Part shown: piece after piece, positions 1 to 5,877 of the stretch
Layout: the number at the start of each line of letters is the position of its first letter
Position numbering within the stretch: position 1 is the stretch's first letter
Source: JBHJHK01 sp050330975
GTDB lineage: Bacteria > Pseudomonadota > Gammaproteobacteria > Competibacterales > Competibacteraceae
Assembly (NCBI GenBank): GCA_050330975.1
Contig: JBHJHK010000120.1
Span: 1 to 11,855, forward strand
DNA length: 11,855 nucleotides
Direction: 5' to 3'
Position numbers and translations under genes: made by a program
Notes under the pieces: generated by a model
Databases searched by the model: none
Told to the model about the DNA's origin: nothing
What the model saw: only the letters and a program-made list of their open reading frames with translations

Positions 1-453
1 GCCACTGGTGGGGTTTTCTACGCCCCCATCCTCAAGACCTCCAGCCGCAGAGACGACGAATTTTGTCCCATGGGCTCGCCCATCTATCGCGACCCCCTGC
101 AGCGGATTATCAAAACCATCCGCCGCGACGTGCGCAACACCGATCCCCCGGATTCACCCCCCTCCCCTGCCATCCCTCAGCTCGCCGCAGCCCCGGCGGC
201 ATCAGCCGCGCTACCCCCAAGCCCCGCCGCCGGCGAGGGGGCCTTGGCCCTGGGCAGGGATGACTGGCGCGCCATTCAGCGGGGTCTGCGGCAAATCGGC
301 CACGACCCCGGGGCCATCGATGGCCTCCCCGGGGGCCCGGATAGCAACACCCGCCGAGCACTACGGGCCTACCAACGCAGCTACGGCTTAGCCGAGACGG
401 GTTTTCTCACCGTAGACCAAGCGGCAATCCTCGCCAGGGCCAGCGGGGGCTGA
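1..453 (+). CDS. C-terminal part of a protein ending in a peptidoglycan-binding-like domain (5' end outside window)
   Basis: Frame 1 is open from the first base to the TGA at 451-453, so this is the last 150 codons of a gene that starts upstream. The ATG at 70 lies inside that frame, has no good ribosome binding site and is probably not the start. Three parts are visible. The first is a basic segment of about 48 residues (GGVFYAPILK through IIKTIRRDVRN). The second is a Pro/Ala-rich linker. The third is a C-terminal PG_binding_1-like domain of about 65 residues, with the family pattern IQRGLRQIGHDPGAIDG, then RRALRAYQRSYGL and a final TGFLT turn. Such domains often end periplasmic or cell-wall proteins, and are also found at the end of caspase-family (C14) proteins. 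The basic segment loosely resembles the last helix of a C14 caspase domain, but this is a weak inference. The domain call is fairly firm; the whole-protein function is unknown. Confidence 0.75.
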   Translation, partial: ATGGVFYAPILKTSSRRDDEFCPMGSPIYRDPLQRIIKTIRRDVRNTDPPDSPPSPAIPQLAAAPAASAALPPSPAAGEGALALGRDDWRAIQRGLRQIGHDPGAIDGLPGGPDSNTRRALRAYQRSYGLAETGFLTVDQAAILARASGG

Positions 454-570
454 GACCCTCCCCGGAACCAGCGTCGAGGAGGAGCGTGATGGGCATGGGG
501 AGCTGCCATGGCAAGTAAAGCCAGCCCTTGAGAGGTCTAAAGTTTATACGTCATTCCCAAAGGACCCACC
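454..570 (+). other. Spacer with two good ribosome binding sites and two overlapping mini-ORFs
   Basis: A strong purine-rich Shine-Dalgarno run (AGGAGGAG, 477-484) stands 4 bases before an ATG at 489 that opens only a 9-codon frame (MGMGSCHGK, stop 516-518). A second ATG at 508, after GGGGAG at 497-502, opens a 7-codon frame ending at 531. The ribosome binding site of the PDZ gene follows: AAAGGA at 559-564, six bases before ATG 571. I see no convincing sigma70 promoter or terminator. The mini-ORFs may be chance or a leader; nothing shows they are translated. Confidence 0.3.
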
Positions 571-1515
571 ATGGAATCCAGCCGCTCACTTCCCCTACTC
601 TCCCTGGTAGGCGCCAGTCTTTGCGGTGGCTTGGCGGGAGCGGGGGGAGCGCTCATCGTGATGCTCAGCGTTCCCCGCCCGTCGCCAGAGCCGACCTCGA
701 TAGCACCAGTGACGACCGCCCTGGTCACAGCCGTCGAACCCGCTGCCCCAAAACCTGGGGCTACAGGGACGCCGCCAGATACCCCCGAGGCGCCACCGCT
801 CCCCGCCTCGGCCCCCCAGGCTCCCCAAGGGCCATCCCCAGAACGGGCTATGGCCGAGCCGCCGTCCCACCGAGATGTTCAACGGCAACTGGATCAACTC
901 CGCCTCGCCGTGGAACAACTCGCCTTGGATCTCGTCGACCTAGACGGGCGCCTGGCCGCGGCCACCCTGGATCCCGAGGAAACGGAGGACCCAGACCGCG
1001 ACCCCGAGGCCCCCCGGCGAGGGGTCAACGTGGACAATCTCCTGGCCGGCGGCTTCACCCCCAGCGAGGCCCTGATGATCACCCAGCGCTGGAACGACCT
1101 GGCGTTGGAACGCCTCTACCTTCGCGACCAAGCCCAGCGGGAGGGCTGGTTGGATACCCCCCGCTACCGCGAGGCCCAGACGGCCCTGGGCAACGAGAGC
1201 CTGCGCCAGGAACTCGGCGACCGGGCCTACGACCAATTGCTCTATGCCAGTGGCCAATCCAACCGGGTGGCCGTCGCCTCTCTCATTGAAGGCTCCCCGG
1301 CACAAATGGCCGATATCCAGCCCGGGGACACCATCGTGCGCTACGATCAGACCCCCATCTACCGCTTCGATGATCTGCAACAGGCCACGGCGGCGGGGGT
1401 CGCCGATGAACTGGTGACGGTGGAAGTCCAGCGGGGAGAGCAGCGCCTAGAGTTAATCCTGCCCCGGGGACCCTTGGGGGTACGCCTCAGACCCCGACGA
1501 TTGGCCCCAGAATAG
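571..1515 (+). CDS. Membrane-anchored PDZ-domain protein
   Basis: The protein has 314 residues. The start is supported by AAAGGA six bases upstream. Residues about 8-33 form an uncleaved-looking hydrophobic anchor rich in Gly/Ala/Leu. Residues 34-98 are a Pro/Ala-rich linker. A heptad-like helix (about 99-132: RDVQRQLDQLRLAVEQLALD) suggests a short coiled coil, followed by an acidic patch at 133-148. Residues 150-225 are helical and charged. A C-terminal PDZ domain covers about 230-300, with the hallmark segment IEGSPAQMADIQPGDTIVRYD. The protein should sit in the inner membrane with its PDZ domain in the periplasm. No protease domain (S1 triad or zinc HExxH) is present, so it is not DegP or RseP; it probably binds protein C-termini as an adaptor or scaffold. 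It resembles stand-alone PDZ proteins I associate with Gammaproteobacteria. The domain call is firm; partner and process are unknown. Confidence 0.85.
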   Translation: MESSRSLPLLSLVGASLCGGLAGAGGALIVMLSVPRPSPEPTSIAPVTTALVTAVEPAAPKPGATGTPPDTPEAPPLPASAPQAPQGPSPERAMAEPPSHRDVQRQLDQLRLAVEQLALDLVDLDGRLAAATLDPEETEDPDRDPEAPRRGVNVDNLLAGGFTPSEALMITQRWNDLALERLYLRDQAQREGWLDTPRYREAQTALGNESLRQELGDRAYDQLLYASGQSNRVAVASLIEGSPAQMADIQPGDTIVRYDQTPIYRFDDLQQATAAGVADELVTVEVQRGEQRLELILPRGPLGVRLRPRRLAPE

Positions 1516-1671
1516 CCAGTTTTGAGAGGCCCTATGACGTGAGTACGGTGGGCTCGGTCTCTACTTCGTAAGGCTTACCCCAGCTGGGACCTGAGCAGAT
1601 TCGAGCTTATTCACTACCCCCGTTCACCCAACCACTGGCACACACCCCAGACCGCAAGGAGAAATCATAAA
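1516..1671. other. Spacer between PDZ and DinB-like genes
   Basis: This 156-base gap holds a 10-base perfect palindrome, CCCAGCTGGG, at 1579-1588 and the ribosome binding site of the next gene (AAGGAG, 1656-1661, ten bases before ATG 1672). There is no T-tract terminator and no clear -35/-10 pair. Composition becomes more AT-rich towards the DinB-like gene. Confidence 0.4.
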
Positions 1672-2184
1672 ATGCTGCCGTCACAGGCGAGAGACATGGC
1701 GTCCTACAATCGCTGGATAAATGAGCGCTTGTACGCCATATGTGCTCAGCTTTCCGATTGGGACCGCAAAAAAGATTGCGGCGCCTTTTTCAAATCGATT
1801 CACGGCACTCTCAATCACTTGCTACTTGGAGACAAACTCTGGTTGGGGCGCTTTTTGGGAAAACCCATTCAGATCTCTAGCCTTGATCAAGAACTGCACC
1901 ACGAGTTTGCAGAACTTCACAAGGATCGCACAGCGACAGATGACATCATCATCGATTGGGCGCACTCACTCACGGACGATATACTAGCGGGAGATCTACA
2001 ATACACCAGCATTGTCGACCCAGCTCCACGAAAGTGCGAAATGTGGTTGGCAACTGCGCATTTCTTTAACCATCAAACCCATCACCGCGGCCAACTCACC
2101 ACACTGCTAAATCAATTTGGGCAAGATATTGGCGTGACCGATCTCATCTGGCTCCCTGGGGTCGTTGAACGCAATACCATCTAA
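1672..2184 (+). CDS. DinB-fold putative metal-dependent enzyme
   Basis: This is a 170-residue protein of the usual length for the DinB/YfiT-like four-helix bundle family. These enzymes bind a divalent metal through three histidines; studied relatives are thiol-dependent S-transferases or maleylpyruvate isomerase-like proteins, and the name comes from a damage-inducible Bacillus gene. The family marks are clear: an early SYNRWINERLY helix (11-21), the IHGTLNHLLLGDKLWL helix with H44 and H49, and the C-terminal NHQTHHRGQLTTLL helix with H134, H137 and H138. The likely ligands are H49, H134 and H138. The start is supported by AAGGAG ten bases upstream. Two hand-counted 60-base lines give about 52-53% G+C, clearly below the neighbours (about 65%), and codons such as AAT, ATA and TTG are common, so recent acquisition is likely. 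It stands alone between two spacers. The substrate is not predictable. Confidence 0.88.
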   Translation: MLPSQARDMASYNRWINERLYAICAQLSDWDRKKDCGAFFKSIHGTLNHLLLGDKLWLGRFLGKPIQISSLDQELHHEFAELHKDRTATDDIIIDWAHSLTDDILAGDLQYTSIVDPAPRKCEMWLATAHFFNHQTHHRGQLTTLLNQFGQDIGVTDLIWLPGVVERNTI

Positions 2185-2434
2185 CTAATAACGGGTACAG
2201 AGGTATAGTGCCGTCATTTATCGGTCGCGATGTGGTTGGGCGGGCGTTGGAGCCGCCGACGGCGGAGCAACCATCAGCTTCTCCAACGCCCAAGCAGCCC
2301 CCACCGGGTAGGGGGAGGCTCTCCATGGCGACCCATGGCGGCGGCTCAACCCCAGGCGAGGGCATCCCCTGGGCTCCATTGGGACACTTTTCCGGGCCCT
2401 CGACGTCTCTTTAACGAGAACCTATTGAGATGCG
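2185..2434 (+). other. Structured spacer upstream of the MORN-peptidase gene
   Basis: This 250-base gap has no credible gene. It holds a run of potential hairpins: an 11-bp inverted repeat with an inner hairpin (2242-2291), a GC stem between AGCCCCC at 2296-2302 and GGGGG..GCT at 2311-2320, and a 6-bp stem CCCAGG/CCTGGG at 2351-2356 and 2368-2373. A 10-base tandem unit containing CCATGGCG occurs at 2323-2330 and 2333-2340. No T-tract follows any stem, so a classical Rho-independent terminator is not supported. It may be the structured 5' leader of the next gene or the 3' end of the DinB-like transcript. Only a weak GAGA (2427-2430) precedes the next ATG. Confidence 0.45.
2242..2291 (+). repeat. 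Perfect 11-bp inverted repeat enclosing a second hairpin
   Basis: GGGCGTTGGAG at 2242-2252 is the exact reverse complement of CTCCAACGCCC at 2281-2291. Between the arms, CCGCCG (2253-2258) and CGGCGG (2260-2265) form an inner GC hairpin. In addition TGGTTG (2233-2238) can pair with CAACCA (2268-2273). That pairing crosses the outer stem, so it would make either a pseudoknot or an alternative fold. The pairings are read directly from the sequence; the role is unknown. Confidence 0.6.
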
Positions 2435-4249
2435 ATGGATTTTGCCATGCAACGATTGCGTACCGTGCCCCTGCTACCAGTTTCCCTACTGCTCGTGTCT
2501 TTGGCGGCAGCCAACGCCCCCCCGGCGGCGGTGCCCGACGCCCCCCCGGCGGCGACATTGGCCGATGGCGCCCGCTACTGGGGGTCACTGCAAGGGGGAA
2601 GGCTGGAGGGCGAAGGCGTCTTGCTGGGGCTCAATGGCCGCCACTACCGCGGGAGCTTTCTAGGGGGACTCTTCCACGGCACCGGCCAGTTGGCAGAACC
2701 CGACGGCACCGTCTACCGCGGCCAGTTTGCCCAGGGTCTCCCCCAGGGCTGGGGCCGACGGCAACGGGGCGAAGATGAAGTGTACTTGGGCCAGTTTGCC
2801 GGCGGGCTACCCCAGGGCCTGGGCTTCCAGCGATTTGCCCACGACGAGGGCTATTTGGGTACCTTTGACCGCGGGTACCCCCAGGGCTATGGCCTCTACT
2901 GGCGCGGCGAGGCCATCTACCTGGGGGAGATGGCCCGGGGCAAACCCTCGGGCTTTGGCCATTGGTACTTCGGCCCAGGGGACTACTACGCCGGGGCGCT
3001 CCACGACGGCGAATTCCACGGTTTTGGCACCTACTACACCGGCGAGGGCGACCGCTATGAGGGGGAATTTGTCGCTGGGGCATTCCAAGGCGAGGGGCGC
3101 TATCTGCGCGTCGATGGCCTGGAGTACCGGGGCACCTTCCACAACTGGCAACTCCACGGCCAGGGCGAAGTCGTGGACGGTGCCGGCAACCACTGGCGGG
3201 GCACCTTTCAAAACGGCATGCTCCACGGCCAAGGCAGCTATCACAACAGCGACGGCAGCTACTACCGCGGGGCGTTTCGCTTCAACCGCTACCATGGTGA
3301 GGGGGAACTGGTATCCGCCGAAGGCAGCCGTTACCGGGGGGCCTTTGCCGATGGGGAGCGCCATGGCCCGGGGGAACTGACCCGACCCAGCACCCCCGAC
3401 CGAGCTGAAACCCTCATCGTCGGTCGCTGGGAGCGGGATGTCCTGGTGGAGCAGCCCGACAATCCCCATTTCCTGCCCCCCGCCACCCGCCTAGAGGCAG
3501 CCCTCTACAACCAAGAGGCCCTGTTGAACCAGGCACTGACAGAGGTGGCGGCGGGGAACCCCGAAGAGGTGGAACTCTATTTCCTCGGGGTGGCCCCCAC
3601 GGACTCCGAAATGGTGTTTCTGCGGGAGATCGAATACATCGCCGACAAGTTCGACCGCCTGTTTGGCACCGAGGATCGTTCACTGCTGCTGGTGAACAGC
3701 CTGGAGAGCTATGACCGCTACCCCATGGCCACCCACACCGCCCTGCGCCGCGCCCTCGCCCACTTCGCCCAGCAGATGGACCCCGACGACATTCTGTTCC
3801 TCTATTTCACCAGCCACGGCGACCCCAAACAGGGCATCAGCTTTGCTCGCTGGGGTTTGAGATTAGAGGATCTCTCCCCCAGAGAACTGGCGGAGCTCCT
3901 CGACCAAAGCGCCATCCCCTGGCGGGTAGTGACCGTCTCCGCCTGTTACTCCGGGGTGTTTAGCGAGCCCCTCGGCAACCCTCAAACCTTGGTCATCACC
4001 GCCGCCGCCAGTGATCGGGTCTCCTTTGGCTGCAGCAATGAAGCGGCCTTCACCTACTTCGGCCGGGCCTTTTTCCACGACGCCCTCGACCGACGGGGCC
4101 ACTTTATCGAGACCTTCCAGCGGGCGGTGGGCTTGGTCAAGTTCCGCGAGATGCTGGCGGGCTACCCCCACTCCAAGCCCACCCTGATCAGCGATCCGGC
4201 CATCGAAGCCCAGCTGGCACACTGGCGCCGCCAGCGGGAAGAGAGCTAG
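2435..4249 (+). CDS. Exported MORN-repeat protein with C13 (legumain-like) peptidase domain
   Basis: The protein has 604 residues. Residues 1-28 look like a Sec signal peptide (basic QRLR, hydrophobic VPLLPVSLLLVSL, A-N-A cleavage site at 26-28). ATG 2447 would give a cleaner signal peptide, but ATG 2435 has the only (weak) ribosome binding site. Residues about 48-328 are twelve MORN repeats of 22-23 residues, each beginning Y/W-x-G and carrying an (H/Q)G-x-G turn; repeat 12 is extended. From about 378 follows a C13-type caspase-clan domain: core strand VELYFLGVAP, then LFLYFTSHGDP with H461 and VVTVSACYSGVF with C504. The His-Cys dyad spacing (43 residues) is close to that of legumains, and a TAAASD segment follows. 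The likely role is a secreted or periplasmic cysteine peptidase using MORN repeats for lipid or protein binding. Activity is inferred, since no substrate-pocket residue was checked. The 3' end faces the convergent hydrolase gene. Confidence 0.88.
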   Translation: MDFAMQRLRTVPLLPVSLLLVSLAAANAPPAAVPDAPPAATLADGARYWGSLQGGRLEGEGVLLGLNGRHYRGSFLGGLFHGTGQLAEPDGTVYRGQFAQGLPQGWGRRQRGEDEVYLGQFAGGLPQGLGFQRFAHDEGYLGTFDRGYPQGYGLYWRGEAIYLGEMARGKPSGFGHWYFGPGDYYAGALHDGEFHGFGTYYTGEGDRYEGEFVAGAFQGEGRYLRVDGLEYRGTFHNWQLHGQGEVVDGAGNHWRGTFQNGMLHGQGSYHNSDGSYYRGAFRFNRYHGEGELVSAEGSRYRGAFADGERHGPGELTRPSTPDRAETLIVGRWERDVLVEQPDNPHFLPPATRLEAALYNQEALLNQALTEVAAGNPEEVELYFLGVAPTDSEMVFLREIEYIADKFDRLFGTEDRSLLLVNSLESYDRYPMATHTALRRALAHFAQQMDPDDILFLYFTSHGDPKQGISFARWGLRLEDLSPRELAELLDQSAIPWRVVTVSACYSGVFSEPLGNPQTLVITAAASDRVSFGCSNEAAFTYFGRAFFHDALDRRGHFIETFQRAVGLVKFREMLAGYPHSKPTLISDPAIEAQLAHWRRQREES

Positions 4250-4255
4250 CGGGCC

Positions 4256-5860
4256 TTAAAACCCCACCGCCTGGCCGTCCTTGCGGGGGTCGCTCCCCGC
4301 CAAAAAGCCTCCATCCGCCAGGCGATAGATCACCTGGGCGCCGCCAAAGCCAAACCGGCGCTCGGTCACCGGTGGGGCAATGTCGTGGCCCCGGGCCACC
4401 AGACCTTGGATCACATCTCCGGGAATGGTCGGCTCTACGGCCACGGCACGGCCCTCCATGACCCGCCAGCGGGGGGCCTCACAGGCCGTCTGGGGGTTGT
4501 GGCCTTTGAGAATTCGCAACAACACCTGGAGGTGCCCCTGGGGCTGCATGGGCCCACCCATGACCCCGTAGGCCATGAGGGGCGAACCATCGGTACGGGT
4601 GACAAAGGCGGGGATGATGGTGTGGAACGGCCGCTTGCCGGGCCCCACCACATTGGGATGCCCAGGATCCAAGGAGAAGGCGGCGCCGCGGTTTTGCAAG
4701 CTGATCCCCGTCCCCGGCACCACCACCCCCGAGCCAAACCCCATGTAGTTGGACTGGATAAACGACACCATCCGCCCCGCCGCGTCGGCGGCGGCCAAAT
4801 ACACCGTCCCCCCCGCCTTGGGGATACCCGTGGCGGGGGCGGCGGCCCGCTTGGGGTCGATGAGCTTGGCCCGCTCCTTGAGATAGCCCTCGTCCAACAG
4901 CTCCTGGGGTTTGATGGCCATGGCGGCGGGGTCGGCCACGTGGGCATAGACATCGGCAAAGGCCAGCTTCATGGCCTCGATCTGCCAGTGGAGACCATCG
5001 ACGCTGTCTAGATCCAACCCTTGGATGGGGGTATGGGCCAGCAACCCCAAGGCCATGGGGGCGGCGATGCCCTGGCCATTGGGGGGGATCTCGTGGAGGC
5101 GCACCTCGCCAAAGTCCAAAGACACGGTGTCGCACCAATCACAGCGGTGCTCGGCCAAGTCCTCCAGGGCCATGGCGCCACCGCAGGACTGGCTGTGGGC
5201 CACCATCTTTTCCGCCAAGACCCCGCGGTAAAACGCCTCCCCCTCGCTATCGGCGATTTGTGTCAGGGTGTCGGCCATGGCCGGACAGGCGAAGTGCTCC
5301 CCGGCCACGGGGGCCCGACCTCGGGGTAAAAAGGCCTCGGCAAAGCCCGGCTGATCCCCCTGGGTGGCGGCGCCGTCGGCCCACTGCTCGGCGATGATGG
5401 GGGTCACCCAAAAGCCGTCCCGGGCGTAGCGAATGGCCGGTTCAAATAGGGTGCCCCAGGGCAGCTGGCCGTGGCGACGCCACAAGGCCTGCCAGGCGGA
5501 GACACAGCCCGGAACGGTGACGGCGTCCCAGCCCCAAAGGGGCATGGCGTCGCGTCCACTAAAACGCTCCAGGGTCCAGCCCCGGGGGGCCCGCCCCGAG
5601 GCGTTGAGGCCCGAGAGGGTCTGGCCATCCCAGAGGATGGCAAAGGCATCGCTGCCGATGCCGTTGCTCACCGGCTCCACCACCGCCAAGGTGATGGCCG
5701 CGGCGATGGCGGCGTCCACGGCGCTGCCCCCGCGGGCCAGCATGGTCAAGCCCGCCTGGGCCGCCAGGGGCTGGGAGGTGGCCACCACATTGGCGGCCAA
5801 CAACGGCGAGCGACGGGTGGGATAGGGAGTAGACATCTCCGTGGGAAAAGCGAAGTCCAT
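4256..5860 (-). CDS. Gamma-glutamyltransferase-family Ntn hydrolase (YwrD-like)
   Basis: The protein has 534 residues. The frame is open upstream to 5977, but that extension lies within the TctA gene. ATG 5860 has GAGG six bases upstream and starts 17 bases after the TctA stop, so it is chosen. The family N-terminus is clear: LAANVVATSQPLAAQAG, LARGGSAVDAAIAAA (41-55) and VVEPVSNGIGSDAF (60-73), then SGRAP with R90 at the position of the carboxylate-binding arginine of E. coli GGT. Autocleavage is expected before T352 in AGGTVYLAAAD, giving chains of about 351 and 183 residues. SFIQSNYMGFGSG (366-378) and GVMGGPMQPQGH follow, the pattern of the YwrD subgroup, in which the TTH of classical GGT is replaced by TVY. 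No signal peptide is visible, so it probably acts in the cytoplasm, cleaving gamma-glutamyl or related amide bonds. As the last gene of the transporter operon it probably processes the imported compound. Confidence 0.9.
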   Translation of the reverse strand: MDFAFPTEMSTPYPTRRSPLLAANVVATSQPLAAQAGLTMLARGGSAVDAAIAAAITLAVVEPVSNGIGSDAFAILWDGQTLSGLNASGRAPRGWTLERFSGRDAMPLWGWDAVTVPGCVSAWQALWRRHGQLPWGTLFEPAIRYARDGFWVTPIIAEQWADGAATQGDQPGFAEAFLPRGRAPVAGEHFACPAMADTLTQIADSEGEAFYRGVLAEKMVAHSQSCGGAMALEDLAEHRCDWCDTVSLDFGEVRLHEIPPNGQGIAAPMALGLLAHTPIQGLDLDSVDGLHWQIEAMKLAFADVYAHVADPAAMAIKPQELLDEGYLKERAKLIDPKRAAAPATGIPKAGGTVYLAAADAAGRMVSFIQSNYMGFGSGVVVPGTGISLQNRGAAFSLDPGHPNVVGPGKRPFHTIIPAFVTRTDGSPLMAYGVMGGPMQPQGHLQVLLRILKGHNPQTACEAPRWRVMEGRAVAVEPTIPGDVIQGLVARGHDIAPPVTERRFGFGGAQVIYRLADGGFLAGSDPRKDGQAVGF

Positions 5861-5866
5861 GGCAAA

Positions 5867-5870
5867 CCTC
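5867..5870 (-). promoter_or_regulatory. Ribosome binding site deciding the hydrolase start
   Basis: On the minus strand GAGG lies six bases before ATG 5860. The next in-frame ATG (5836) has GGAG directly adjacent with no spacing, and the upstream candidate at 5977 lies within the coding region of TctA. This favours 5860. Confidence 0.6.
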
Positions 5871-5877
5871 ACAGGGC

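Noticed and set aside
528..550. Sigma70 promoter TTGAGA / TATACG before the PDZ gene
   Set aside because: The two elements are only 11 bases apart, too close for a functional -35/-10 pair.
528..1289. 253-codon plus-strand frame overlapping the PDZ gene
   Set aside because: Arg/Pro/Gly-rich out-of-frame reading; the PDZ frame has the ribosome binding site and the domain.
2242..2291. Rho-independent terminator for the DinB-like gene
   Set aside because: The stem is strong but is not followed by a T-tract, and it is 57 bases past the stop; it is kept only as an inverted repeat.
2208..2778. Two open frames in the spacer before the MORN gene (2208-2414 and 2230-2778)
   Set aside because: They run through the hairpins, have Pro/Arg-rich products and no ribosome binding site or similarity.
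2564..3418. DNA-level tandem repeat in the MORN region
   Set aside because: The 66-69 base periodicity reflects the protein repeats; the DNA units have diverged and explain themselves as coding sequence.
2807..3469. Minus-strand 220-codon frame over the MORN repeats
   Set aside because: A mirror of the repetitive MORN coding sequence; the Ala/Val-rich product is a composition effect.
4385..5011. Long plus-strand open frame across the hydrolase gene
   Set aside because: An antisense shadow typical of GC-rich coding DNA, with low-complexity Gly/His/Arg composition and no recognisable domain.
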